Positions 33,515 through 44,921 of a stretch of 64,000 bases of DNA are shown here, piece by piece (the stretch's first letter is position 1; each line of letters opens with the position of its first letter). A program made the position numbers and the translations under genes. The stretch is from Isoetes taiwanensis (taxonomy: Eukaryota > Streptophyta > Lycopodiopsida > Isoetales > Isoetaceae), in assembly GCA_021234155.1 (NCBI GenBank), contig JAJEKV010000017.1, positions 16,662,416 through 16,726,415 of the forward strand, read 5' to 3'. Below the pieces are notes generated by a model, which worked only from the letters and a program-made list of their open reading frames with translations, was not told the origin of the DNA and did no database searches.

Positions 33515-34754
33515 TGAACTCGCCATTTAGGGTTTCAGTTATGGCTATGGCTTGGAGTCTGTCGAGGTTATGGCTTGGAGTTCCACCGTTTCCTGCCTTC
33601 GGCCATGTTCCTCGACTGAAGCTTCACGCATGGCTAACCGGTTCTAACAGGTCAGACAAAAATGCATTCCCAGTTTTCCTTTCTTGATTAGAATGGTCGC
33701 AACGTGGCAAAATATCATTGGTCAAGAAACAAGAATACACACCAACTTACCTTGCTAGGGATGTATCGAGTATGAATGATATGAACAGAAATTAATGGTC
33801 CAACAAAATAGGGCAATGTCAGCAAAAGAATACAAGGTGGTCAATACAGCAATATAGTATGCTATTTTCGTTTTGGGTTTGGGGAGGGTATTCTGGCAAT
33901 GGTGGGGACTACGATTTCGGTATAGTATTGTAGAAGAAACGGTATAATTTGCCATGTGAGAGGAGCTTGAGTGTTTCTTGCTATTTTGGGTGCTTGGGAA
34001 TTCCTTTTGTCATGGATGCTTTGGGAAGAAAGAAATTGGCGCCCTTTTTTTAGGGCGTGGATAAGAAGGCATGCTTCCTTCTTTTTTTGGCAAGGGCAGC
34101 GGAGGAGCAGTCTGCTGTAGCGCTGAAGGATTCCGGCAGCAGCAAAAGCTTCAGTTGCAGAATCCGGCGACCTACAAATCTTGAACTTCGGCTTGAATGA
34201 ACCGGTTCCTGGTTGCTGTTGCTTAAATCCGAGCTGCTTATCTCTGATTTTGCCGGAGAGGGGCTTGTGGGCCTGCTCTGACTGCTGGCTTCCTTGATAA
34301 GTCTGAGATTGAGACAAATTCTAGCTCCAAGAGGGCAGATGATACTGCCGGATTCCAATTCCAGTCTTCCAGCCGACCTCTGGATCCGGTTATGACTATT
34401 CCGGCCTGCCTGGTTCTGTCGTCGAATCCCTATTGATGGGAACCCCTGCGATGTGTCTGCATACAGCAGCAGGGCGATCCTGCCAGGCAGAGATCCGTTG
34501 GCCCGGGCAGCAGCAGCACGATGGTGGCTGCAGCAAAGTTATTGGCACCATTGGGATTTTTTCATGTTGCTTCCTTTTTTTTCCGCCCGGCTACCATAGG
34601 TTCGTTCTACACCATTGACATTGACTTGCATTTCCCTCTCGAAATTCTAATGGTCATTGATCTGGCACAATACCTGGAATATTCGCCAGATCGATGGTTG
34701 TGAATAAAACTTGAACCGGCCGCTATTATACTTACTTATACTTGGAAAAAACGA
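33515..34754. other. 5' flank of the GT2 gene
   Basis: Non-coding. Contains a moderately GC-rich segment at 34080-34520 with AGCAGCAG-type repeats. The minus-strand frame of 151 codons (33862-34317) has no domain and is not called. Confidence 0.35.
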
Positions 34755-34762
34755 TATATATA
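34755..34762 (+). promoter_or_regulatory. TATA box candidate of the GT2 gene
   Basis: TATATATA about 92-99 bases before the ATG at 34854, within AAACGATATATATACACTAC. The spacing allows a short 5' untranslated region. Support is sequence and position only. Confidence 0.4.
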
Positions 34763-34853
34763 CACTACAGTCTTAAACGGTCCAATATTGCTATTTTGTT
34801 TGCCAAACGGATTTGTTGTTTATGTTGTTTTTAGGGATCGAGAAATTCATCCG

Positions 34854-36666
34854 ATGATCGTGTTGGAACTCCCTCCACTACCAAGCTCTAGCTTGCAGCG
34901 GTGTATCTATTGGGGGGAGCATTTAGCATCTCGCCCCTGTTGTCTTCTCCCTAACAATGTTGCAGTATCCAGCGTTCAATTAGTTCCAAGAAAACGCTCT
35001 TCTGCCAATTCTTTCTCCGCCTTCAGCCATCAATCTGCAGCGTTCCTGGCTATTCAAACAAATCCCCAAGCTGGTGCACATAAGACTTCTGATACCGCAT
35101 CTGGGTTCTGGAGTGTTATAATCCCTACTTACAACCGTTTGCCTATTCTCCAAAAATGCTTGGCCGCATTGGAAGAGCAATTAGGTTATGCCCAATTTGG
35201 GGTTCAAGAGTACGAGGTCTTGGTAGTTGATGATGGATCTACTGATGGAACTGCTAAATATTTAATAGGAGAAGATGCTGTGGCAGGCGTTGATGCAGTC
35301 AAAAGTAGCAGATTTCATCATGTGAAGGTGTTGGTGCAGGAGCATGGAGGGGCTGCCAAGGCAAGAAATCTGGGCATCAGGCATGCAAGAGGTTCTACAG
35401 TTGTGTTTATTGATTCAGATATGGTTGTAGCAAAGGATTTTATTAAAGAGCATGCTCGCGCTCTTCGTAATGCCTATGCTGAAGATGGCGATGACATGTG
35501 TTTTACATATGGACGTGTTGTTAATACCAGTAACTTTGATCACCCACAATCTGAGAAGTTTAAACTTACAGTATGTTAACTTCATTTTAAGTTTATTGTG
35601 CTTGCCATATCAAGGTATTTTAAAGTCTTGATGGTGAAAGTTTTTTTGGTTAAATGCATATCCTTGATCTGATTACGAAAGGAACTGCAGGATTATTCTG
35701 CTGCGTATTTTGCTACTGGCAATGTTGCAATTTCCAAGCGTCTCTTACTCTCGACTGCTAAATCTCTGAAAGGAGAAGGCCCATTCGATACTGAATTCAC
35801 TGAATATGGTTGGGAAGATCTTGAACTAGGTGGTAGGTGGCCTTGAATCTGTTGGTCATTTGAAAATTTTCTGAAGGAATTAAATTTTGAGAACTTTGCC
35901 ATATATTTTTTAAGAAGATTTGGATGCTACTTTTAGAGGAATGGATAAATTATGTGTGATGCTACACAAAAATAATGTAAAAAATATGATCATGTTTTAA
36001 ATCATGATCATAACTGTGACATGTTGTAAGGTGGTCAGTAATGTGACATAATCTGATGGTCTATTTTGCTCGCTTCTGTGCTTTGCCAGTACAACTGCAG
36101 ATGTTAATTCAATTTGAGTTTCATTTTCACGAGGACTTGGTTGCTAACTTGATAATAATATGGCTAGCAACTTTGGAACTAAGCTGTATTTGTTTGCTAC
36201 AGTACGGTTAAGGCAAGAAGGTGCAAAAATAAGACGTGTTCCTACTGCTGTTGGCTATCATTGGCATCCTGCATTTACATGTGACCAATTGCCAAAACTA
36301 ATTGAGCAGGTTTGCTGCATCACTCCCTCGTGGGTTTATACTATGTATGTAAATGCTGCTATTGAGGCTGGAAACATATCTTATGTTCTTCAGGAAAGGC
36401 AAAGGGGCCGTGGTGGAGTTCACTTTTATAGAAAGCATCCAAAGCTTAATGTTCGGTTAATGACTCAACTGACTCCGTTTCATGAGTTCATCTGGATGCT
36501 ACTTACAATTGGTGGTCTTTTAAATGAAAAGACGTTACAGCCCTTGCTTTGGTGTCTTGTACAATCAGGCCATAATAGTCTTGCTGCAGCATTTTTATCT
36601 CCTGTTCTAAACTGGCACACTGTACGTGCAGCAAAGGAGGAGCTGAATCAGGTGAAACGTTGGTGA
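34854..36666 (+). CDS. GT2-family glycosyltransferase, probably plastid-targeted
   Basis: Four exons (34854-35570, 35691-35832, 36203-36309, 36394-36666), GT-AG introns, 412 aa. Residues 1 to about 85 are Ser/Ala/Arg-rich and low in acidic residues, as in a plastid presequence. The GT-A fold follows: WSVIIPTYNRLPILQKCL, VLVVDDGSTDGT, GGAAKARNLGIRHARG, then the metal-binding FIDSDMV (DxD). Exon 2 has GNVAIS...FDTEFTEYGWEDLELG, the acceptor/ED motif. The C-terminus (ERQRGRGGVHFYRKHP...LNEKTLQPLLW) looks like cyanobacterial GT2 proteins as I remember them, so a plastid-endosymbiont origin is plausible. The 84-bp third intron is open in frame but removed here because family alignment needs EQ joined to ERQRG. 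Start: the first ATG; the frame extends upstream only to a TTG. Sugar donor and acceptor unknown. Confidence 0.9.
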
Positions 36667-37514
36667 AAGTTAAATTAATTTCTTGATTATACGAGCTTGC
36701 AGAACTCCATAGTCATGTAACAGAGACTTTGATTGTATTTAACAATACTGGCATGTTAATAATTTGAAAGAGGGACATGGGAAGCTATATGGAATTTGTG
36801 GACCAACTCAACTCAGAGAGCAATATTTACTCGTTTGGCAAAGCAAAGAGCATTCGTGCAGTACCAAATCTTTTAAAGAAATATAAACAGAACCTCCGCG
36901 TCATTATTATATGTACTGAATTAAAGATGTGCAAACCTAATGTATTGTGATGATTTTTAACATCCATGAAGACAAGTAATCCGCACCAAGTTCAAATTGC
37001 ATATAGAAATATTGAGTCTTTTTTAAGTATCCATCAAATAACTAGGTTTTAGGATAATTTCTTTGCCGCTGTAGTTTAGTCTGTGTCAGTGCTATTTGTC
37101 TTTCTGTTTTATCTGCTAGAGTCTGGTCCAAAGCTCTTGAATGGATGGCATTTGTTTTGAACTGTGCTCCGCTCTACGGCTGTTCATGCAACTGATGTAA
37201 ATGGCTGATCATGAGGTCATTGCCATCTCAGTTTTCTTCTCATACAAGTAGCCGATACTAGCTGACTGGTTTGAAATGGTTGCCATGTTTGTTTCCTTTG
37301 CTCTCTGTTATTAGAGGTATGGATATGCGTAGAGCAGACAGACTGAAAGTGAAAGTACACAAGATGGCTGTGCCCAGTGAAGGTGCACAAGATGACTGTG
37401 CCCAGCATCATTCTGGATAAATCTTTGTGTTTGCGGTGTAGAGGCAGTGATGAGAAGCCGGTGCAGCATTGTCTCGATGCGCAGGGTAGGAATAGATGAG
37501 AAATAAATCTGCAG
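36667..37514. other. 3' flank of GT2 gene
   Basis: Contains the 3' untranslated region after 36666. A 27-bp direct repeat ([GA]CACAAGATGGCTGTGCCCAG type) lies at about 37356-37410. No gene seen. Confidence 0.35.
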
Positions 37515-38266
37515 TTGGGGAGGTCAACTGGGGTGGGGCAGAGCTGGGGTGGGGCAGAGCCTGGATCTTTCAGTGTGTTAGTTGGTGGACAGGGTAGATA
37601 TGATAGTGGGCACAGCTTTGGTTTAGGTCCAGAGTGTTGCCTGAAAATGGGCGAAAGGCCAGCCAGCTCTATAAGCAGGGAATTACCAGTGATCTATGAG
37701 GATCATGGTCCATTTCTCTTTCCACAGCCTGCAGTAGAGAAATGCATTATGCAAGGTGGTAGAGGTGGAAGGGGCAAATCTGCTGTTAGAGGGAGCGCAT
37801 GTGGGCGAGGCGGGGTTTCACGTGGGAGAGGGAGACATGAATTTGTGAGCCAAGTGATGAGGGTTTGCAGGAGGATCATGTAGAAGAAGCTGAGGGAGAG
37901 GGAATCACATATATTACGAGGGGTGGAGATGCAAAACGAGGGCGAGGGAGAGGAAGGAGGAGTCGAGGTATGCTTGAAAAGCACTTGGGTGCGGACATTG
38001 CAAAGGGAATGGGGGAAGAGGTTGTGGACATGTCTTCAGTTCTGGATGTGTCGGTGACAATTGTGTTTGGAGGTGCGGATGTACTCCTTTCATTGTATGA
38101 CCCAGTTGTAGATTTCATGAAGGAAAACTGCAAAGCTGGTGTTATAGCACTCGAGAGAGGATCTTCTTTAGATCATTTGCATGTGCAAGCGGTGTTTCGG
38201 TTGCATGCGAAAACACTAGCGAGTGTATGTCAGGATCAAGAATTTTCTTGGGCAGAACCATGGTAG
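37515..38266 (+). pseudogene. HUH-endonuclease-like ORF remnant (replitron/Rep-like)
   Basis: Two overlapping open frames. The first (37515-37883) ends in an RG-rich tract (GGRGGRGKSAVRGSACGRGG). The second (37865-38266) begins acidic, has RGRGRRSRG, and then an apparent core: SVTIVFGG, MKENCKAGVIALERGSSLD, and HLHVQAVFRLHAKT. HLH followed by VQ (38174-38188) fits the histidine-hydrophobic-histidine motif of Rep/HUH single-strand nucleases, with the preceding ALERG strand. The frame stops soon afterwards, before any tyrosine motif can be seen. I infer a decayed transposon protein of the replitron or another Rep-type group. A chance resemblance is possible because only one motif is clear. Confidence 0.4.
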
Positions 38267-38389
38267 GCTTGCGGGAGCCATGATTTTATGCAAAGCCCTC
38301 ATAGACCAAGCTTATTTTGCGATTAGATCATAAAATTCCCTTTCTTCATATTGTGAAATAAGTTGTCTCTCATCTATATTGTGAAATAT

Positions 38390-39010
38390 CTCTTGCCAGT
38401 GGATAAACAGAAAATTGAGTTGGAAAAAAGGATGCAAGAGATTTGGCTGAGGCCGCAGTCTTAAATGAGCTTGAGAACATAATGACATAGGTATGATTGC
38501 AAAGCTCATCTTTGCTTAATTTTCAGTATTAACTAATATCTAAACAAGGCTCTGCACCTGTGATGCTTTATATCGTCTTGCAGGAAGTGCTATAGAGCAG
38601 CGCATCAAAGTTAGTAAGAGTGTTAATGCCGAACTTTCTTCTGAAGCCAATGACAATGAAGGATGCCTTAGGTACTTTTCAGAATATCCATGGTGCATTA
38701 TGTTGAACATGGAAAACATTAAGTAAATGGTAATTTTACGCTTTCCTAGCATTTTGCCTAAGATGTTGTATGATTAATGGGAAACCACAGAGGTTTTGCA
38801 GGGTGAGTTTCTGAATAAGATTGCATTCTTTGAGTCTGGTTGTGGTAGAATGGGCCTTAGTATGCTAATTGTTTTTTCTACTTCAGGTCTGCAGGGACAA
38901 CAGATTTTTATTGGATCCAAGAACTCTTCTTCTGTGATTGGAAGTGCAATAACGACTCCAAATTCCAAATCAAGATCAAAGTTCACTACCAAAAAGATTG
39001 CTTTCGGTAG
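38390..39010 (+). pseudogene. exon-like fragments of an unidentified gene
   Basis: Three splice-bounded blocks follow one another: DKQKIELEKRMQEI then, after a frame slip, LAEAAVLNELENIMT (38408-38490); GSAIEQRIKVSKSVNAELSS to CLR (38583-38670, between CAG and GTACTT); and GQQIFIGSKNSSSVIGSAI to KKIAFG (38888-39005, between CAG and GTAGGT). The first block would form a coiled coil. I cannot name the parent gene. It may be a worn host gene or exons carried by a transposon. Confidence 0.35.
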
Positions 39011-39679
39011 GTACAATCAAACTGGGCAACATTTTTTGGTATTGATGTGAAAATAGAGATTTTTCAACAAGGATATATCAATAATGCATCTTATGCACCA
39101 AAGTCCCTATCGGATACCTCTTACACACATACAGGTATAATAACTAAGAATCTAAGGGCTTGAGGATTAGACAATTTATCATCCTTGGGAATGTACTTTG
39201 ACTTTCAACTCCTTGTACATACCTAAGTTGTAGACATGTATTTTATAGTTTTGCTAAGAATATCTAGATGCTTATTTGTGCCAAAGGACACATATGCCCC
39301 GAGATTTGACTGGATATTTAAATCCAGGTGACTAACAATGGGTTAGCATGCTAGAGGTGATTAGCATGGTGGTGATACGAGCTATGAAAGAAAATGTATG
39401 AAAGAGACTGAATTCCCTACAATGGACTAAACATCTCTACTACAATCTTATTCGAAGTATTATATCTTTCACCATAATCAAATGATATCCTCCTCCTTCA
39501 TGATCCGTGCATTGCTTGAAAAATGCATTTTCTATGATAAGGAATTGGATGATTCAATTCAAAGAATAGTTTGTGAGATGTGATCTGCACAAGAGAAGCC
39601 TTCAAGAAACAATGGTGCTTGGAACTGTTTCTCGGGATACTAAAATCAAATATGGACACATTTTATAGAATTCGTCTAA
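39011..39679. other. no gene seen
   Basis: AT-rich spacer between the exon fragments and the second MULE. No motifs. Confidence 0.4.
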
Positions 39680-40496
39680 GGAAAAACTACCAAAATACCC
39701 TTATGAGTTTATGTAATTACCAAAATGCCCTTATGAGTTTCAAAATTACCAAAATGCCCCAGGCTCAAATAAATAGACTGTATAAAATAAACATACAAAC
39801 AAATTACTAATTTGCCCTACACACCAAACTTAATTACCAAAATACCTGTACACACCAAACTTAAGTACCAAAATGCCATTACATACCATTTTTTTTATCA
39901 ATCTACACCAAACTAATCACCTTAAATGTCCTACACACCAATCTTACCAAAATACCCCCTAAATACCAAACTTAATTACCAAAAATGCCCTACACATCGA
40001 ACTTAATTACCAAAATGCCCTTACATACGTATCCTACTCAATCTATATTAAATGCCTCAAGAGTAGAAGTTTAAATTCAACAAAGAGATTACAGAAGTCA
40101 CAATCATCACTGAATTGGAGCCCTACAATCGCATGCATTGGTCGCTGGTGATAACATGCCTCCAATAGAACTATCGTGCGCTAAAATCACAAGAAACACT
40201 GGCTCCTTGTAAATGTCACAACAAGACCGTGTAGGGATATTTTGGTGATTAAGTTCGATGTATAGGGCATTTTGGTAATTAAATTTGGTGTAGATTGATC
40301 AAAATTGTATAATGCCATTTTAGTAATTAGGTTTGGTGTGTAGGGGTATTTTGGTAATTAAGTTTGGCGTGTAAGGGCAAATTGATTTTTATTTGTATAT
40401 TTAATTGAGCCAGGGGCATTTTGGTAATTTTGAAACTCATAAGGGCATTTTAGTAATTACATAAACATGATCATAGGGGTATTTGGTAGTTTTCCC
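39680..40496 (-). mobile_element. non-autonomous MULE, copy 2 (deletion derivative)
   Basis: Ends GGAAAAACTACCAAAATACCC and, inverted, GGTAGTTTTCCC, with the same AATTACCAAAATGCCC sub-repeats as 27793-28765. The centre (40030-40240) is the reverse complement of the copy-1 centre: SCCDIYK, then AHDSSIGGMLSPAT, then directly the GCTCCAATTCAGTGATGATT end. About 110 bp that encode the GRPK/zinc-knuckle part in copy 1 are missing. No clear target duplication. Confidence 0.65.
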
Positions 40497-40847
40497 TTCT
40501 TGTTTTAATAAACTAGGCCTTATGTTGCAGATCAAGAAACGAATATCAATAATCGTCTAGTCTAGATAATAAAAGTATCATCTACAATTTGGAACGTCAC
40601 TTTCAGGCTTTGAATTATTTATGTTGCCATTTGTGCCATTTTGTACCATTGTATGCATAAGCTACATATTATATGCTAAAATGTTATGGGTTTGCACAAA
40701 TCTAGCGATATTAGGTATTGTTGTTCGTGACAAAGGTATCCCGCAAAATGCTACAACGCTTCTAACTCTTTTTGTCTATTCTTCTGAGAACTCCGAAAGT
40801 CGATATGGAAGTGGTTATGGTCACATGTTGGGCCTACAACAATTTCA

Positions 40848-40893
40848 CGACGTTGACGTTGACGTTGTTGTTGTTGTTGTTGTTGTTGTTGTT
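40848..40893. repeat. (GTT)n / (GACGTT)n microsatellite
   Basis: GACGTT repeated three times passes into about ten GTT units. Codes for poly-Q or poly-V runs in spurious frames. Confidence 0.9.
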
Positions 40894-41026
40894 CAACAAA
40901 TACAAATATACATTTTTTCTTGGCCCCTTCAATGTCCTTTTCATGTTGTGCAGGCTTTATGGGCTTCAATAAGAAAATAAATATCAAAACCTCTTGCTCG
41001 CCAAATTGTAGTTTAGCGCCATCTTC

Positions 41027-41150
41027 CAGTACCGCCACTTTAGCACCACCCCGTAGAAACTAACACAAAGTTTTCGGCTTATAACAGCACCTGGCGCCAC
41101 TACTTTAGCACCGCCCAGCAGAAATTGACAAAAGTTTCGGCTTATAATAT
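41027..41150. repeat. 64-bp tandem duplication
   Basis: CGCCAC(T)..TTAGCACC.CCC.GTAGAAA then AGTTTTCGGCTTATAA occurs twice head to tail with minor changes. Confidence 0.7.
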
Positions 41151-41461
41151 CCTATTGATTTGAGACGAAATTTTAGTCCTTAAAATTTTGATATTAATAT
41201 GGATGTCCCATAGACAGTCTCATTACTTTCCCATCAACATTGATTTTTTTGAGAGCATTATAATCTTTTCAACCATAGGTTTTTTTTCAATGTGCTTAAC
41301 ACCATTACACTATCCTTGTATGTAACAAATTCACGAGGGCAACCCACTGGGCGACAACACCTTGTTAGGAGGGCATTAAAGTATGATATCTTGTCATTAA
41401 ATTTTGCAACATTAATATTGAGGTATAATCTTTAGTAGATAGCAAAGATGCACGAGACCTT

Positions 41462-41630
41462 ATGCAAGCAATAGAAAAATTAGAAAAGATACTTCTTTCA
41501 TGCAAGCAATAGGAACATAAGAGATATTTCGTTGATGCAAGCAATAGAAAAATTAGAACCTATATTTCTTTCATGCAAGCAATGGGAAAATAAAAAGAGA
41601 TCATTCTTTCATGCAAGCAATGGAAATCTT
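41462..41630. repeat. minisatellite, about 38 bp x 5
   Basis: ATGCAAGCAAT starts units at 41462, 41500, 41535, 41573 and 41611. Units carry AGAAAAATTAGAA and end TTCTTTC. Confidence 0.8.
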
Positions 41631-42100
41631 ACCAAGGATGTCATAACTTGTTTGTTTAGTCTGCTTTTGGAAGAGACACACAGCACGAAGGCTCTTGTAA
41701 AGGTTTAAAGTGATGCCTCCAGACACACTTAGGTCCATTTGGTGGATTACTCTACAAATAATCTGCAACCTAACAAATACCAGATAACACTATCTTACAC
41801 CAAGCCTCATCAGGTAAATAATACCATAATCCAAGCACTTCTTTTCTTGGAAATCATGGCAACCTCAAGAATTCTGTGTCTTCTAAAGAACAAATACAGT
41901 CAAATAATATTTGCTTTCTGATGGTTGTACTTATGTCTGGTAATGATATTGATAAAAATAAATGATAAGTTATCTGCCCTTGCTTTCCAAAAATTGCTAC
42001 TGCCAGCTTGAATGTTCTTTCCAGTGCAGCCAGAGAGGTGAGTAACATGTACAACTTTTCATTGTATTCTGGACGTGAACAGTTAGGTGTGCCGCCAAAA

Positions 42101-43690
42101 CTAAAGTAGCTTTTTTCTCTCAAAATAAGATTTCAGATACCACAACTGCCAAATCGCAACCACTAGACAAATCAGGAGTGACATGATACTAAGCCATGCC
42201 ACCCTCGCATTTGTTTTCTCGCTCACATCACGCATAACTGACTCTCTGATGTGGGTTAAAGAAAGAAGAATTAAATACAGTGAAACCAGAAAGATACAAT
42301 GGGCATGACAGCACATACCTTTCCCTTAAATAGAAGAGGTCATCTCGAATAGTCTCCACTATATCCAAGAGCCTTTGCAGCTCAAGTTCTACCCCCTATT
42401 AATAACACGCATGCATAAATCAAACTGACGAAAGTGCAACAAAACCCAAATGCTTTACCCTAGTTTTGGGCTTTAAATCCATGATGGAATATTAAAGTTA
42501 GCCAGTTGTACAAATCTTGGCCAGATACAATCACAACTATTGTAAATAACAGCACTTTGAGCAATAATATGATGGTGCATTCATAATAAGAAATTTTAAG
42601 CTGCTTGAGGAACTGTTTCATCATAATCAAGTACAATTTACACGGCTTAATCGGTACAATACATGCAATGGTAGAATTAATCTATTTACTCTTTATGTAC
42701 TTCATGGACAAATGCTCGACTTTCAGCAAAACTTTGATGGCAGAATAGAGACTTCAGAGATTATAAGTTCTGTTAAGAAAAAAAAGAGCCTACCTCAATT
42801 TTATCTTTCTTGGCAATGCTTTCCCAATCTTTTGCAGCGAAACCAGTTTTCCAATCAAGGTCAATGTCAACCACAACATTTTGTTGAGCATGTGGCACCC
42901 AGAAACAAGCCAGATAACCACCATTTTCCGTCGTTTTGAAACCAAAACTACCCTCCACAACATTTTCTTGCATGTGTAGGGTAGTACCAAAAGGGGATGT
43001 TACCTGCAATGTTAAACTGGTTATTGAAGTTCTGTACACCACCCTATCGTTTTTACTTGTAATGATTTTCACTTCCAAAAAAATAACGCACACTTTTCAA
43101 AGACGAGGACAACATAAAAAAACTAATTTTGACTTCTTAGAACGCATCCAGTCTTGCAGCAGTCCTTCATTTGAGAAGAAAACACAAATAAGATAGGATA
43201 CTAACAGGAAATAAAATGAGTCATCATCAGAATAACAAAAACTTGATGTGGAAAAGAATTAAATCTGCAATTGATGGTAGAACTAAAAAGATCATAATTT
43301 TCGCATCCATGAAACAAATATCATTCGCTTGAATTTGGGATATTATCTCAACAAGGGAATATGAATCCGTCACAACAAGGTGATCACGAAAATTAGGGAA
43401 AACGTGAGTAGATCGCTCAAATGACAAAAAAAACCATGGAAAACAAAGGACAATACATCTAAAAGACATACCCTGGCATTGATCTTGGGTAATGAGGCTC
43501 CTTCAGGCTGGCCTTCTGAGACAACATGGTACTTTGCTACGACCAACACATTCACCTGGATCTCTTCAGAAACGCATTTTGTCCCACCAGACAGCTGAAA
43601 CCGCACACCCTGGACTAAATAGCTGCAGCCCAGAAGAAGAAAAAGAAGGGAGGCCGGAAGTGGAAGAGCAAGCGCTTGTTTCGTGGCCAT
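42101..43690 (-). CDS. p24-delta family cargo receptor (emp24/gp25L/p24)
   Basis: Four exons on the minus strand: 43472-43690, 42794-43003, 42319-42395 and 42101-42245, all GT-AG, giving 216 aa. Residues 1-28 are a signal peptide ([18 protein letters not shown]). The GOLD domain follows with its conserved cysteines (GGTKCVSEE and GYLACFW) and [14 protein letters not shown] coiled-coil region ([18 protein letters not shown]) leads to a transmembrane helix ([19 protein letters not shown]) and a short cytosolic tail YFERKKLL with the KKxx COPI retrieval signal. p24 proteins cycle between ER and Golgi in COPI/COPII vesicles and sort GPI-anchored and other cargo. Length and motifs agree with plant p24-delta proteins. 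The start is MATKQ; a longer frame upstream adds a charged stretch before the signal and is unlikely. Intact, apparently functional. Confidence 0.92.
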
Positions 43691-44395
43691 GTCCCAAAGC
43701 TTCTGACTATACCCAAACTTCTGCTTTTCTCTAAATTTTTTCTTCACTTTAATGTGGATGGAACCTTTTATGAAATGATGTCCAAAGTAGTAATTGGTCG
43801 GCACGTTCCATACAGGGTTCGAAATTAGAATTTGCCCAAACCATTCAAAATGCCTGCTTACATTTAGGGCTGCCGGAAATACATGAAATTACCGGAAATC
43901 CTTAGGAACTTCCCAAAAACTAGCCTGAAAAAACACCGGGAATATTTTTTGGCTATCGGAAATTTTTTGGAATGACCGGATTTTTAAGGGTCGAACCCCC
44001 CCAATTTCGAACCCTGGTTCCATATTGGCTCCAAACAAGGTTAGGGTTTATATATATATTTTTTAAGGGCAAATTTTGATGTGCCCTTACACGTGCTTGG
44101 CAAATTTTAGTATACCTTAAATGCACAATTTAAATTGCCCTTTCTTTTAACTAGGATCACAAAAAGCGCGACTTATTTTAAGCAAATTGTAAACAAACTG
44201 AGCTTCTTAGTACTTTACTAGTATTTGGTATCATATTTACAATATACTTAACCGAAGTATGAAGCCCCAAAAGTATCAAGCACACTACCAAAGTTCTTTA
44301 ATCTGCCTATATTTGTCATTTTTCTATTCCTTGTATAAATGGATATCTAATCAGTGACATAAACATCAACATGTTCAAACTCTTGAAGCTCAACC
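43691..44395. other. 5' flank of p24 gene and intergenic DNA
   Basis: Probable promoter and 5' untranslated region near 43700-43850, with no clear TATA box. The short motif CCGGAAAT recurs at 43870-43970 (GCCGGAAATACATG, ACCGGAAATCC, ATCGGAAATTT). Confidence 0.35.
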
Positions 44396-44915
44396 TCAGC
44401 TTCTATCCTCATCTTTGATTGTTTTATATTCTCTAGGAACATAGTGGCGTTTGAATGCTTTTGCAAATTTCTTAGATCTGCAGCTGTCCTTGCTTAATCC
44501 ATGGGCTTTTGCATAGCCCTTCCACCAAATCCTGGCAGCTCCTTTCAAATTGGCCGTGGCAACCTTGCCTCTGTCCTTATCCTTCATGTCATAAGCATTC
44601 TCATATTCCTTCATCTCATCTAGCCACACGTCTGCTTCAATCTTTGACCTATTCTCGCCCGAGAATTGCTCGAGTTTCCGTGACTTCTATATATTTCCGA
44701 GGGCGGAGCTAACTTTCTTTTGATAGTCCATGGCCCTATCGTTTCTGGTTCCTCTGATATTAGCGGCCCTTTCATTTGCTTCAGGCTCACTTCTGTCCTC
44801 TTTTTCGAACTCTGATTGTCTGAAGATGTCTCCGTGGAAGGGGATCTTCTTCTGGATCTCTTCTTTACCTTTTTCTTGGGATGCGATGGTGCTCGTGACA
44901 TTTCGGCATTCTGGT
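44396..44915 (-). pseudogene. Ty3-gypsy gag fragment
   Basis: Minus strand: a basic stretch (PKKKVKKRSRRRSPSTETSS) then, after a frame change, WLDEMKEYENAYDMKDKDRG, ATANLKGAARIWWKG and FAKAFKRHYVP. The W...ME.....D......A...L.G.A..WW....F...F...Y.P pattern is the retrotransposon gag domain. It is cut on its upstream side by the LINE insertion at 44922. It differs from the gag at 58939-60066, so it belongs to another family. Confidence 0.65.
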
Positions 44916-44921
44916 CCCGAG

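Noticed and set aside
36310-36393. Continuous coding through the third intron of the GT2 gene
   Set aside because: The stretch is open in frame but bounded by GT...CAG, and removing it joins EQ to ERQRG as family motifs require.
40751-41038. Poly-Q frame
   Set aside because: Translation of a GTT/GACGTT microsatellite.
41462-41630. CRISPR-like spaced repeats
   Set aside because: Units are contiguous, diverged, 38 bp minisatellite repeats in a plant nuclear context; no spacers.
43691-43804. N-terminal extension of the p24 protein
   Set aside because: It would put a Lys-rich segment before a clear signal peptide; MATKQ is the natural start.
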